Source: Helicobacter ganmani (GTDB lineage: Bacteria > Campylobacterota > Campylobacteria > Campylobacterales > Helicobacteraceae). From it: a stretch of DNA of 64,000 nucleotides. A program made the position numbers and the translations under genes. The DNA lies in NCBI RefSeq assembly GCF_003364315.1, contig NZ_NXLS01000002.1:186001-250000 (forward strand), given 5' to 3'. The notes under the pieces are model-generated. The model was given only the letters and a program-made list of their open reading frames with translations, searched no databases and was not told the origin of the DNA. Below are positions 37,852-48,200 of the stretch, piece after piece; the first letter of the stretch is position 1, and the number at the start of each line of letters is the position of its first letter.

Positions 37852-39323
37852 TTAGCCACAAAGGCTTTGAGCAAATAAAGCAATATTGCCCCCCCCCCCC
37901 GCACGATTCGCAGCAATTAAACCTTCGCCTAGTTTATAAGAAGTGTAGTTTTTGATTTGGATTGCTTCCTTATAGTCTGCATAAGATTCTAGAGGAGGAA
38001 GTTTTAGTTTTGGATTCTTTTTGATTCTTTCTTGATATTGTTGCTGTTCTATTCTGTGGGATTCTTTAATATAGCTTAGAACATAAGGTAAGCGTATCAT
38101 TCCCCATAAGCTTTTGGAGTTTAGAATCATTGCATTGCCTAATTTGTAGGCTAAATGGGATTGGAGACGAGCAGTAGCACTGCCACTTTGAGATTGGAGA
38201 GTTTGGATTTGCTTTTGCAAAGGAGCAAATTTTACTTTGTCCATTCTTATGCAATACTCTTCAATGATTTCTTTAATCGCCTTAAAATTGGGGAGAATGT
38301 GGCTGAAGTCATATTCGGATTCTACTTGCACTTCTACATTGTATGGAATCTCATAATTCCATTTGCCTCCACGCGCAAGATAGAAACAAACTACATTTGC
38401 AGAATCAATATCAGGGCAAATTTGTCTATCTTTGTGAAGCCACACACTAGATTCTGTCATCGGCTCATTTTCCGTGTTAATCCTAAAATAACTTTGTCCA
38501 TCAATCTCTAGGATAGAATCCAAAGTATGCACAAGCAAATGCCCATCAAGAATCGTTTTAACGACTTTTGATTTTTGATTGCTTAGCACAAAACTCACGC
38601 TATTTTTACGAACTAACCCGAGATTCCATATTTTAACCCCTACGACTGCATAGCCCTCCATTTCTTCTGGAAATTGGATTGCATTGTTTTTCGTTATTTT
38701 ATAAGTTGTTTCTTGGTAGGTAGAATTACCATAATGTATGAGTGTAAGGGATTCTGCACCCATACATTCAACAGGAGAGAGAATCGCAAAATCTGGCAAG
38801 CCCTCCGCACAACCCATACGAGGCTTTGGCGATTTAAATTCATCAATGCATATATTTGATGATACGCATCTGTGGTATTATAAAACTGAAGTAATCCCCA
38901 TTTTTTATATTGCTCGTGTATATCCACTACATTGAATCCATAATAATTTGCTTTTGACTTTAAAAGTGCATTCAAAGAAAGATTATCATACACAAAGGGT
39001 AAAATCAAGAAAATCACTTTTTTATTGAATTGATAGAGTTTTTCGCACAGCCAACAGAAATTTCTCCCTATCGTCTGGAGGTTGAATCCTTGCGGTATCA
39101 TATACGAATCATTAATATTAGTCTCAATAACAATAAAATCTGCTTCACTTAAGACTTTTTGATTCTTACTATGGACGAGTTCAAAAAGATTTTGCAGATT
39201 ATCCGTGCCACCAAGCGCAAGATTTGTTAGCTCTATATTTTCTTGTCTTAAGCCCTTTTGCAAGCCATTTACCGCAATAGAATTGCTCCCACCTAGCAAA
39301 ACGACTTTTGTTTTTTCTTTCAT
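37852..39323 (-). pseudogene. Frameshifted surface-carbohydrate-type gene: SGNH-hydrolase domain plus KLGE-repeat tail, with G12 tract
   Basis: The first frame (from 39323, AAGGA six bases upstream) encodes an SGNH/GDSL-hydrolase-like domain: VVLLGGSNSIAVNGLQKGL with the nucleophile Ser block, ETNINDSYM, and a DAYH that fits the catalytic Asp-xx-His. One base is missing near 38844; adding it joins DAYHQIYAL to DEFKSPKPRMGCAEG and the long second frame. That part ends in SHLAYKLGNAMI and SYKLGEGLIAAN, the tail repeat seen in Campylobacter capsule and glycan transferase genes. A G12 tract near the end changes the last residues. Full length would be about 490. Function in glycan modification is inferred. 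Confidence 0.7.
37889..37900 (-). repeat. Poly-G tract (12 G, read as C on the plus strand)
   Basis: Twelve consecutive G in the coding strand, within the last 20 codons of the SGNH-type gene. With 12 G the frame ends NIALFAQSLCG at 37852; with 11 G it continues as AILLYLLKAFVAKV to a stop at 37827, a tail more like that of the family; with 13 G it ends soon after in another frame. Confidence 0.9.
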
Positions 39324-39367
39324 TCTAGTTCCTTTAATGTGTTTTTTCAATGCGGACAAGTTGCGTT

Positions 39368-40282
39368 TCATTTCTTAGCACGGAAAACCGCTTCTTTTAC
39401 CGCATTCAAATAGCTTGTAGAGTCCGCTTTGTTTTGATAAGCAATATCAAATGCTGTGCCGTGATCCACAGAAGTGCGAATAACTGGCAGATTAAGCGTT
39501 AGATTAATGCTTTCTTTAAAATATAAAGTTTTGAGTGGAATCAAGCCTTGGTCGTGATACATTGCGACATAATAACGCAGATGCTTACCCACAAATGCAG
39601 TATCCGGCACAAGAGGTCCTATAAAAACTTGTTTTTTAAGCGTTTGATTTGCTTTATTAATTGCTTGCGTAATTGCCTCCTCCTCCTTGCCTAGCACCCC
39701 AAAATCTCCTGCGTGCGGATTTAAACCAAGCACGCCACAGGGTGTTTTTGTAACATAAGGTGCGAAATGAAGCAAAAAACTTTTCAGAGATTGCACTTGA
39801 ATGGATTGTGGGACACTTTGCAATGGAATATGGTCTGTAAAAAGTGCCACATAAAGTTTAGGCGAACCTAACACCATTATAGCTTGCTTTTGCTTCATCT
39901 TTAGCAAATCTCGTAAGGCTTCTGTATGCCCCACATAAGGAATCCCAGCTAATTGCCACGCTTTTTTATGAATCGGCAAAGTAACGAATGCCTTTGCCTT
40001 ACCTTGCAATGTGAGATTAAGCGCACTCAAAAAACTAGCATAAGAATACGCGCCACTCTCTTTGGTGATTTTTGCAGGCATAATAGGAGGAATCTTGGCA
40101 TTAGGGGCAATACACTTTAAATGTTTGGGTAGTTTTATTTGTAGCATTCTAGCCGCTTCTTGCAATAATTCTTTCTCTACACAATAAAGCGGAGTGCAAA
40201 GTTTAGAAATCCTCTTGTGATTTTTAAGCAGAATCTCCAAGCCTATGCCATTAGAATCCCCAATACTAATTGCGACTTTCAT
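39368..40282 (-). CDS. pdxA: 4-hydroxythreonine-4-phosphate dehydrogenase
   Basis: It oxidises 4-phosphohydroxy-L-threonine in pyridoxal phosphate synthesis. The 304-residue product shows GDSNGIGLEI at the N-terminus, VGHTEALRDLL, and the metal-binding His residues in LPIHKKAW, NPHAGDFGVLGKEE and AMYHDQGLIPLK. The end TSVDHGTAFDIAY is typical. pdxJ, the usual partner, is not beside it; the frameshifted carbohydrate-type gene follows. Confidence 0.95.
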   Translation of the reverse strand: MKVAISIGDSNGIGLEILLKNHKRISKLCTPLYCVEKELLQEAARMLQIKLPKHLKCIAPNAKIPPIMPAKITKESGAYSYASFLSALNLTLQGKAKAFVTLPIHKKAWQLAGIPYVGHTEALRDLLKMKQKQAIMVLGSPKLYVALFTDHIPLQSVPQSIQVQSLKSFLLHFAPYVTKTPCGVLGLNPHAGDFGVLGKEEEAITQAINKANQTLKKQVFIGPLVPDTAFVGKHLRYYVAMYHDQGLIPLKTLYFKESINLTLNLPVIRTSVDHGTAFDIAYQNKADSTSYLNAVKEAVFRAKK

Positions 40283-40292
40283 CTACCCTCCA

Positions 40293-40826
40293 TTAATAAC
40301 ACGCCCCTTTTGTATCTAAAGTAAATTTCATATTTGCTTGCGGAGAGGGGATAATAAGTTTAAACTCCCTAGATTCTAATTTCTTAAGAGGAATCTTATA
40401 ATTTTCTATGTGCATAAATTTAGGCTTAATTTTATACCGCAAAGTTTTGATTTTTTTTAATCCCATTGGAATAAAATTCACGCTCAACACACAACCTCTA
40501 AAGTCTATTAAACCCACATTGGTAAATTGTCCTTCAATATAATACACATCATCATAATGCAGTTGTTCATTATGAAAAAGCGTAAGGTCTATTTGCTTGA
40601 CATAAGATTCCATAATCGTCTGATAAATAAAAGGAGAGCCAAAAAGAAAAATTCCGCTAATAACAAATGTTAAGGTTGCGAGCAAAGCATTAAAACGCAA
40701 TGCTATGCTTAGTAAAAAAAACAATAAGATAATTAAAAAAATGCAACTAAGCACCAAATAATCAGGCAAAGAAAAATAATGGATTGTATCTAGCAGAGCC
40801 ATTAAATAATTTTTCATTTCGTCCAT
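40293..40826 (-). CDS. DUF2393-like membrane protein
   Basis: The 177-residue product has two membrane helices near the N-terminus (about 22-43 VLSCIFLIILLFFLLSIAL and 48-70 LLATLTFVISGIFLFG) and a soluble domain of about 100 residues (YYIEGQFTNVGLIDFRGC, LKKLESREFKL). This layout fits the DUF2393 family that is restricted largely to Campylobacterota. Function is unknown. It is 10 bases upstream of pdxA and 19 after hisIE on the same strand. Confidence 0.65.
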   Translation of the reverse strand: MDEMKNYLMALLDTIHYFSLPDYLVLSCIFLIILLFFLLSIALRFNALLATLTFVISGIFLFGSPFIYQTIMESYVKQIDLTLFHNEQLHYDDVYYIEGQFTNVGLIDFRGCVLSVNFIPMGLKKIKTLRYKIKPKFMHIENYKIPLKKLESREFKLIIPSPQANMKFTLDTKGACY

Positions 40827-40845
40827 AATCTAGCTTAACCTTGAA

Positions 40846-41541
40846 TCATTTTTCTTGACGCGAATTTTTTTCCTCAATTCCACTTAACCCAAAACGTCTC
40901 ACAATCTCTTGTTTTACCAAATCGGGTGAAATATCGCTAAAGCTAAGCCCAACAAGTGCGTGATAGAGTAAATCTGCTGCTTCATAAATAATTTCTTTAG
41001 AATCTTTATCTTTGATTGCAAAACCAAGTTCTGCAGCTTCCTCCACGATTTTTTTTGCAATCGTATTCTCACCTTTATGATAAAGTGAAGCCGTGTAAGA
41101 AGTTTTAGAATCTGCACCTTTGCGCTCTTGTAAAATATGGTAAAGAGAATCTACCACTCCATAAATCACGCTCATATCCGCTTGGGATTCTAAGGCAGTA
41201 TTTGTTATCTCACCTTGACTAACAAGATTAAAAAAACAGCTTTTTGCGCCACTATGACAAGCAACACCTTTTTGCTCCACTTTTACAAGCAGGCTATCCT
41301 TATCGCAATCTAGCAATATTTCATAGATTTTTTGTGTATGTCCGCTTTGCTCACCCTTTTTCCAAATGCGCTGCTTGGAACGCGAAAAATAATGCGCAAA
41401 ACCACTTTGTAGGCTTAACTCTAATGCTTCCTTGTTCATAAATGCAAGCATTAAAACTTCCTGTGTCTTATAATCTTGTGCAATAACAGGAATCAAGCCA
41501 TTGAGCTTTTCCCACGCAATTTGTTTGAGAATTGCCTGCAC
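40846..41541 (-). CDS. hisIE: Bifunctional phosphoribosyl-AMP cyclohydrolase / phosphoribosyl-ATP pyrophosphatase
   Basis: One 231-residue protein performs steps two and three of histidine synthesis. The HisI half (1 to about 120) has MLAFMNKEAL, SRSKQRIWKKGEQSGHTQ and the zinc Cys residues in CDKDSLLVKV, VACHSGAKSC. The HisE half (about 130-225) has TIAKKIVEEAAELGFAIKD and YEAADLLYHALVGL. Presence of histidine synthesis argues against H. pylori itself and for an enterohepatic species. It is followed by the DUF2393-like gene; no other his gene is in the window. Confidence 0.96.
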   Translation of the reverse strand: MQAILKQIAWEKLNGLIPVIAQDYKTQEVLMLAFMNKEALELSLQSGFAHYFSRSKQRIWKKGEQSGHTQKIYEILLDCDKDSLLVKVEQKGVACHSGAKSCFFNLVSQGEITNTALESQADMSVIYGVVDSLYHILQERKGADSKTSYTASLYHKGENTIAKKIVEEAAELGFAIKDKDSKEIIYEAADLLYHALVGLSFSDISPDLVKQEIVRRFGLSGIEEKNSRQEK

Positions 41542-41551
41542 TTAAAATTCC

Positions 41552-42646
41552 TTAATTACTCACAGAAGTTGCGCGTTGATTATCTTTAGAATCTAACCAA
41601 ATATTTGGTGTTGCACCACCGGGTGTTAAGAAAATCTTTGCATCGCGATTATTTTGTAAAGCCTCATTGAATTTTCCTTGCACCTCAATCTGACGCAACT
41701 GCAAAAGCGGAGAATTAAGGCTTTGGCTAATCAAACGATTCGCTTTGGCTTGTGCATCGGCTTCAATGATAGTCGCGTCCGCAACACCTTTAGCGAGTGC
41801 AGCTTTTTTCTCTGCCTCTTGTTTTGCGCGCTCTACCTCATATCTTGCACGCTCGGCTTCTTGTCGCGCAACTTGCACGCGTTCAATTTGTTCTTTAATT
41901 GCGACAGGCAAGACGATTTCGGTTAATTGGATAGAAACTAATTCCACAGGACGGTTCTCAAGCCCATTAATGTTTTCGCGGAATTTGTGGTCAATCAAAG
42001 TTGCGATTTCATTCCGCTTAGTCGGTAATTCCTCCGCAGGGAAGCTTCCTACGACATTGCGCACAATTTCACGAATCACGGGAGTAATGATTCTCTCTTC
42101 CCAATTTTGACCCCAAGTTGCAATGGTTTGCGGCACACTTAAAGGATCTAGCCGATACTGCACTGCAAGCTCCACCGACACAGACAAACCCCTAGAATCC
42201 AACACACTAATGGCTTGGTTTCTTAGGCTTCCCTCATCACGATTACGATAACTTGAAGTTTCTACACTTGTAAATTCTGCGATTCTAACTTTTGTATTTA
42301 CTGCAATAATTTTTTGAATGCCAGGAATATAAAAATGAATGCCCGGCTGCAAAGGAGTCGGGTCAAATTCACCTGTCGTAATCTTTACACCCACTTCACC
42401 ACTATTGATGATTGTAAAAGGCTTAAGCAAAAAGAGTAAAATCACAAGAATTACTAGTAGATACAATCCTACCATTTTTTTACCATTTGGCATACTAAAA
42501 TTCGGCATTTTAGGGGTTTGAAATCCACGATTTTTGTTGTTTCCGCTATTGCCTCCACCCTTGTCATTGTTAGAATTATTGCTAGTATTTGAGTCGTTAT
42601 AATTTCTGTTTTTTTGTCTTAAATGTTCGTTTAAATCAATGGGCAT
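41552..42646 (-). CDS. SPFH/prohibitin-type membrane protein (HflK-like)
   Basis: The 364-residue product has a disordered Asn/Gly/Ser-rich cytoplasmic N-terminus (1-55), one membrane helix (about 58-80), an SPFH domain (about 88-250; GIHFYIPGIQKIIAVNTKVR, AVQYRLDPLSVP) and a long charged coiled coil (about 250-320; RQEAERARYEVERAKQEAEK). HflK-type proteins form rings around FtsH protease. From memory the same gene precedes ilvE in C. jejuni. It is 13 bases after ilvE on the same strand. hflC, the usual partner, is absent next to it. Confidence 0.88.
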   Translation of the reverse strand: MPIDLNEHLRQKNRNYNDSNTSNNSNNDKGGGNSGNNKNRGFQTPKMPNFSMPNGKKMVGLYLLVILVILLFLLKPFTIINSGEVGVKITTGEFDPTPLQPGIHFYIPGIQKIIAVNTKVRIAEFTSVETSSYRNRDEGSLRNQAISVLDSRGLSVSVELAVQYRLDPLSVPQTIATWGQNWEERIITPVIREIVRNVVGSFPAEELPTKRNEIATLIDHKFRENINGLENRPVELVSIQLTEIVLPVAIKEQIERVQVARQEAERARYEVERAKQEAEKKAALAKGVADATIIEADAQAKANRLISQSLNSPLLQLRQIEVQGKFNEALQNNRDAKIFLTPGGATPNIWLDSKDNQRATSVSN

Positions 42647-42659
42647 ATCAAACCTTTAT

Positions 42660-43574
42660 TTAAATGTAAGTTAGCCAATGGGAGAATTTCTCATCTCTCC
42701 CATAGACAACATCAAAAAACGCATTTTGGAGTTTATGAGTTATTTCACCTCGTCTCCCACTACCAATCACACGCGCGTCTAACTCGCAGATAGGTGTAAC
42801 TTCCGCCGCAGTCCCGACAAAAAACGCCTCATCGGCGATATAAACTTCATCACGCGTGATATTTCTGCGCTCTACTTTGATTCCCAAATCTTGTGCAATT
42901 GTAATAATGGAATCCTGCGTAATAGATTCTAGCACACTATCACTTGGAGGAGTGATTAAAACCCCATTACGCACGATGAAAAAGCACTCTCCACTTCCTT
43001 CTGCTACCATTCCATTCTCATCAAGCAATAAAGCCTCCTCATAACCGCATTCAATAGCCTCAAATTTCGCCATTTGCGAGTTTAGATAATTGCCCACCGC
43101 CTTTGCCTTGCCAAAGAGTGATTTTGTAGAATTTCTAACAATAGATGAAGTTTTGACGCGAATCCCTTTCTCTAATCCCTCATCGCCGAGATATGCACCC
43201 CATTCCCACGCTGCTACACTCGTTTGCACTGGCGCATTTTTATGATACACGCCCATTACGCCATAGCCTAGATAAATGATTCCGCGCAAATATACATTGC
43301 CATTGAAAGCATTGTCCTTTAGCACATCTATATGCGCCTTTGCGATTTCCTCTTGTGTGTAGGTTGGGACAATCGCGACAATCTTAGCAGAATTTATCAG
43401 CCTCTTTGCGTGGTCTTGTAGGCGAAAAATCGCCATTCCTTTATCAGTCTTATACGCTCTTGTGCCCTCAAATACACCATTACCATAATGCAATGTATGT
43501 GTGAGAATATGGACATTCGCTTCTTTCCAAGGCACTAATTTGCCGTCCATCCAAATTGATTTTGCTTCATTCAT
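42660..43574 (-). CDS. ilvE: Branched-chain amino acid aminotransferase
   Basis: It performs the last step of leucine, isoleucine and valine synthesis. The 304-residue fold-type IV enzyme shows HTLHYGNGVFEGTRAY at the N-terminus, the Schiff-base lysine within KAKAVGNYLNSQMAKFEA, GYEEALLLDENGMVAEGSGECFF, and the phosphate-binding VERRNITRDEVY, ADEAFFVGTAAEVTPI. The ATG at 43574 has GGAG seven bases upstream; an earlier in-frame ATG would add 54 unrelated residues and was rejected. ilvD at 32264 serves the same pathway. Confidence 0.95.
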   Translation of the reverse strand: MNEAKSIWMDGKLVPWKEANVHILTHTLHYGNGVFEGTRAYKTDKGMAIFRLQDHAKRLINSAKIVAIVPTYTQEEIAKAHIDVLKDNAFNGNVYLRGIIYLGYGVMGVYHKNAPVQTSVAAWEWGAYLGDEGLEKGIRVKTSSIVRNSTKSLFGKAKAVGNYLNSQMAKFEAIECGYEEALLLDENGMVAEGSGECFFIVRNGVLITPPSDSVLESITQDSIITIAQDLGIKVERRNITRDEVYIADEAFFVGTAAEVTPICELDARVIGSGRRGEITHKLQNAFFDVVYGRDEKFSHWLTYI

Positions 43575-43737
43575 TCTAAATCTCCATAGCAATAAAGCCA
43601 ATATTGCCTTAATTTTTAAAATGCAGAGTGTAACAAAATCTTGCTTAAAATTAAGTTTTGCAAGATTATGGATTGTTTCTAGCCTCGCCCTCTCAAGAAT
43701 GTAGTGAGTGAAACGCAAGGACGAGTTAAGCTTCATC

Positions 43738-43780
43738 TTTGCGAGAAGTTGCTTAGTGCAACTTCAAGGCAATCCGTAAT
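43738..43780. repeat. Dispersed palindromic repeat, single unit
   Basis: CTTTGCGA, an inner hairpin GAAGTTGC-TTAGT-GCAACTTC, then GGCAATCCGTAAT. It lies in the 268-base gap between ilvE and cmeC, which otherwise holds only a degenerate second copy (about 43676-43725). Confidence 0.7.
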
Positions 43781-43842
43781 ATAAGTCAAAAGCGAATATT
43801 CAATGGAATCGCAAAAGCTTGTTTTATTGCACCATTCAAGCA

Positions 43843-45255
43843 TTATTCCTCTTGATATTTTTCTTTATCCCAACCACCGCCAAAGGCTTTATAAAGACTA
43901 ATTGCTGCACTTAGAGTTTCTAATTTCGCACTTTGCTGGCTTAACTCCGCACTAAAGAGAGAACTTTGTGTACTAAGCACTTCAAGGTAATTCGTGTAAC
44001 CTTCACCATAGCGTAAATTCGCGAGCTCCAATGTGCGCTTAAGTGCTAAAACCTGCTCATCTAAACTGCTCAACTTCTCTCCTGTCATTTGATAATTAAA
44101 CAAGCTTTCTCGGACTTCACCAAAGGCAGTGCGCAAAGTCTGTCCATAGTTTAGAATCATCTCTTCATATTGAGATTTAGCCAAATCTACATTAGAGCTT
44201 GTGCGTCCAAAATCAATCAAATTTCCAACAAAGTTTCCTCCGAAATTCCATGTAGAATTAGAAGTATTCACAAGCTCATTTAATTGCGGGCTTACATAAC
44301 CAAAAAGCCCCGTTAAAGAAATCGTTGGAAAATATGCACTTCTTGCGATTCCAATATTAAAATTTGCAGCTTTGAGATTCTGTTCTGCCGCTTCAATGTC
44401 TGGTCGCTTCTCTAAAATACTAGAGGGCAAACCTGCCTCAATCATAGGAGAATTAGGCAAATCTTGTGGTTGTGTTGGAATCTCATTAGCAAAAACTCCC
44501 GCTCCGTCGCGTCCAAGCAAAATCAAAAATGCACTTTGTGCAGCATTTTGCTCCATTAAAAGGCTCTGCAACTGCGCACGCACACTTGCCATTTCGGATT
44601 TCGCTTGTTGCATATCAATTTCAGAAATTTTACCTACATCAAACTCTTTCTTGCGATATTCGTAATTTTCCTCGCGACTTTTTAAGGTATTTTTAGAAAT
44701 CTGCACTTGATTATTTAGTGTTAGGATTCCAAAATAACTTTCTGCAACATTTGAAACAAGGCTTAAGCGCACCATATCCCGATTTGCCTTCACTGCAAAC
44801 AACTGCGCCAAAGCTCTTCTGTCCGCATCTCTTGCGCGTCCCCACAAATCAAGCTCGAAGCTCAAAACCGCACTTAAAGAGAAATTGTTATAATTGTCTG
44901 GCTGATTTTGCGCTAGATTTTTGCGATTCTTTGTTGCCCCGCCCTGTGCTTGGATATTAGGATAGCGGTCGCTTCTCGCATAGCTCCATTGACTACGCGC
45001 CTGCTCTACTCTTTGCATTGCAACAAGTAAATCATAATTATTCTGCAATGCTTCCTCCACAAAACGATTTAAAGTCTCATCTCCAAACTCTTCCCACCAT
45101 TTTTGCGAAATTGCTATTTCTTGCGCAGATTGTATTGCCTCTTGAGAATCCGGCAAGTTTGTTTGTGGTTGCGCATATTTTGGAGAAAGAGAACAACCAC
45201 TTCCTAAAATAGCCAATATCGCAAGAGGAAAACAAATTTTAAAAATCTTAAACAT
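43843..45255 (-). CDS. cmeC: Outer-membrane factor of RND efflux pump (CmeC-like lipoprotein)
   Basis: TolC-type channel lipoprotein that gives the pump its exit through the outer membrane. The chosen ATG at 45255 starts MFKIFKICFPLAILAILGSG followed by the lipobox Cys (GCSLSPKY). Two TolC-type repeats follow (ELDLWGRARDADRRALAQ and RYPNIQAQGG; FPTISLTGLFGY). Length of 470 is normal for this NodT subfamily. Its start overlaps the cmeB stop by eight bases (ATGTTTAA). An in-frame earlier start would add 63 residues overlapping cmeB; it was not used. Confidence 0.9.
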   Translation of the reverse strand: MFKIFKICFPLAILAILGSGCSLSPKYAQPQTNLPDSQEAIQSAQEIAISQKWWEEFGDETLNRFVEEALQNNYDLLVAMQRVEQARSQWSYARSDRYPNIQAQGGATKNRKNLAQNQPDNYNNFSLSAVLSFELDLWGRARDADRRALAQLFAVKANRDMVRLSLVSNVAESYFGILTLNNQVQISKNTLKSREENYEYRKKEFDVGKISEIDMQQAKSEMASVRAQLQSLLMEQNAAQSAFLILLGRDGAGVFANEIPTQPQDLPNSPMIEAGLPSSILEKRPDIEAAEQNLKAANFNIGIARSAYFPTISLTGLFGYVSPQLNELVNTSNSTWNFGGNFVGNLIDFGRTSSNVDLAKSQYEEMILNYGQTLRTAFGEVRESLFNYQMTGEKLSSLDEQVLALKRTLELANLRYGEGYTNYLEVLSTQSSLFSAELSQQSAKLETLSAAISLYKAFGGGWDKEKYQEE

Positions 45256-48200
45256 GTTTGCTCCTAAAAGACGCGATAAATTCGCTAAATCTTGCAAAAT
45301 AAGTATAAAAAAGCGGAATAAAGAAAGTAGCAATAAAAGTTGCTGCAAGCATTCCACCAATGACACCTGTTCCGATTGCGTGGCGACTAGCTGCCCCTGC
45401 ACCTGTGCTAATTGCGAGAGGAAAAACACCGATTGTAAATGCAAGCGAAGTCATTACAATCGGGCGGAATCGCAATCTTGCTGCTTCCACCGCAGAATCA
45501 TAAATATCCTTACCCTCGTGTTCTCGCGCCTGCATTGCAAACTCAATAATCAAAATCGCATTTTTTGCTGCTAGTGCAATCAAGGTAATCAACCCGACTT
45601 GGAAATAAATATCATTGTTTAATCCTCTAAGCCAAGTTGCTAAAATCGCACCAAACACCGCAAAAGGCACAGCAGTAACAACTGCAAGAGGCATAAGCCA
45701 CCGCTCATATTGTGCCGCTAGAATCAAGAAAACAAAAACAAGTCCAAAGATAAAAGCAACCGCTCCTGTCCCACTGCTTGCTTTTTCTTGATAAGAACTT
45801 CCCGAAAATGCAATCGTATAACCCTCTGGCAAAACTTCATTAGCGACTTCTTCAATCGCCAAAAGTGCGTCCCCTGAAGAATAGCCCGGTTTTGCATCTC
45901 CTGAAATTTGTGCTGCCGGGAAGAGATTAAATCGCTCCAAAATATCTGGACCAATCACGCGTTCATATTTTACAAGCGCGCTAATCGGCACAAGTTCGCC
46001 ACTATTAGAGCGCACAAAGACATTACGCAAATCCTCTGGCTTTTCTCTAAAAGGACTTTCAGATTGCACATTCACCTTGTAAGTGCGCCCAAAGAGATTA
46101 AAATCATTGACATAATATGCCCCAAAAGTTGCTTGAAGTGTCGTAAAGGCATCAACCACATTCACCCCCATTGCTTTTGCTTTTTCTCTATCCAAATCTA
46201 TGTGATATTGCGGCACATTTACGCTCAAGGTTGTTCGTAGTCCTGTGAGTTCTGGACGCTTTTGTGCAGCCTCTAAAACAAGCTGCGTGTTTTTTTGCAA
46301 CTCTTGCACAGGAGCTCCTGTGCGGTCTTGTATATACATTTCAAATCCATCTGTCAAGCTAAGTCCCATAATCGGTGGAGGATTGAGTGCGAAAATAATT
46401 GCGCTAGGATATTTCATAAGCTGTCCTGTTAGAGAGCCCGCTAAAGCTTGAGAATGCTGCCCTGCACTCTTTCTTTCTTTCCAATCTTTTAACATAATAA
46501 ACGCTGTACCACCATGACTTCTTACTGCACTTGAGAGCATATCATAACCTGCGAGTGTCATAATAGAATAGGAGTTTGGATTATTCATTACTGATTCTGC
46601 CACAAAATCTGCCATTTGTGTTGTTTTGCTAAGAGCAGTTGCTGGTGGAAGCTGCATAGAAATAAGCAAAACACCCTTATCTTCTGATGGCACAAGCCCA
46701 CTTGGCACACGCGTAAAAAGTCCTGCTGTAATTGCCAATAACCCCACAAAAAGAATCACATACAAACTTCCACGTCGAATCGTATGCGCGACTTTTTCAG
46801 TAAATTTATGTGTAAGCCAATCAAAGAAAGTGTTGAATTTCTTAACAATATAAAAAGGCTTTGGTTCTTTTGTTTTAAGGATTGACACACAAAGTGCAGG
46901 CGTAAGCGTCAAAGCAACAAATCCTGAAATAACAACTGAAATAACAATAGTTACCGCAAACTGCTTGTAAATCTCTCCACTAAATCCTCCAATAAACGCA
47001 ACAGGAATAAACACCGCAGAGAGCACCAATACAATTGCGATAACCGGGCTTTGAATCTCCTCCATTGCCTTAATCGTGGCTTCTTTTACGGGGAGTTTTT
47101 CTGCGTGAATAAGTCGCTCTACATTTTCTATAACAATAATCGCATCATCTACGACGATTCCAATCGCCAAGATAAGCCCAAAAAGTGTCAATAGATTGAT
47201 AGAAAATCCGAGCAAATACATTCCCGCAAATGAGCCAATAATAGACACTGGCACTGCAATAACAGGAATAATCGTCGCCCTAAAGTTTTGTAAAAAGAAG
47301 TAAATAACAATCACAACAAGAATAATTGCTTCAACAAAAGTTTTAATCACCTCACCGATAGATATTTTCACAAATTGTGTTGTATCATAAGGAATCGCAT
47401 ACTGCAAACCATCAGGGAAATCTTTTGAAAGCTCCTCTAGCTTTGCAGCCACACCATCGGCGACATCTAACGCATTGGCTCCGGGTTGCAAAAAAACACC
47501 AAAGGCAACTGCCTCTTTTTGATTATAGTAAGCATTCACACTATAATCCTCCGCCCCCAATTCAATCCGTGCAATATCCTTAAGACGCAGAGCAGAACCA
47601 TCTTCGTTTGTCTTAATCAAAATTTCCTCAAACTCTTTTGCATCACTAAAACGTCCTTTTGTTGTTACACTATAAGTAAATTCTAAATCCTTTCGCACGG
47701 GTTCTTGTCCAAAGAATCCTGCGGCAAACTGCGAATTTTGCTCTTGAACTAGAGCAATTACTTCGGAGGGAGTAAGGTTGTATTTGGTCAATTTATCAGG
47801 AGAAAGCCAAATACGCATAGAGTATTCTTGTCTGCTAAAGAGTGTTGCATCACCAACGCCCGGCACACGTTTTAACTCATCTAAAATATTAATTGCGGCA
47901 TAGTTTGCAATATAAGTTGCATCTTGATTGGGCATATCAGAAAATAATGAATAAACCGCCAAAATCGTAGAAGACTGCTTATTAACTGTTACGCCATACC
48001 TTTGGACTTCTTGTGGTAATTGACTTAACACAGCTTGCACACGATTATTTACATTGATGGTCGCTTGGTCTGGGTCTGTTTCATTGGTAAAATACACATT
48101 AATGCTTAAAGAACCACTAGAAGTGGAAGAACTTTGCATATAAATCATATTTTCTACCCCGTTGATACTATTCTCCAATACACTTGCAACGGTATTAGAA

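Noticed and set aside
42660-43736. A longer ilvE starting at 43736
   Set aside because: The extra 54 residues do not resemble the family, and the ATG at 43574 has a proper ribosome-binding site and normal length.
45256-45444. A longer cmeC starting at 45444
   Set aside because: It would overlap cmeB by almost 200 bases; the start at 45255 gives a correct lipoprotein signal.
45254-45574. Cys-rich plus-strand frame inside cmeB/cmeC
   Set aside because: It is antisense to the end of cmeB and start of cmeC, with biased composition caused by the other strand.
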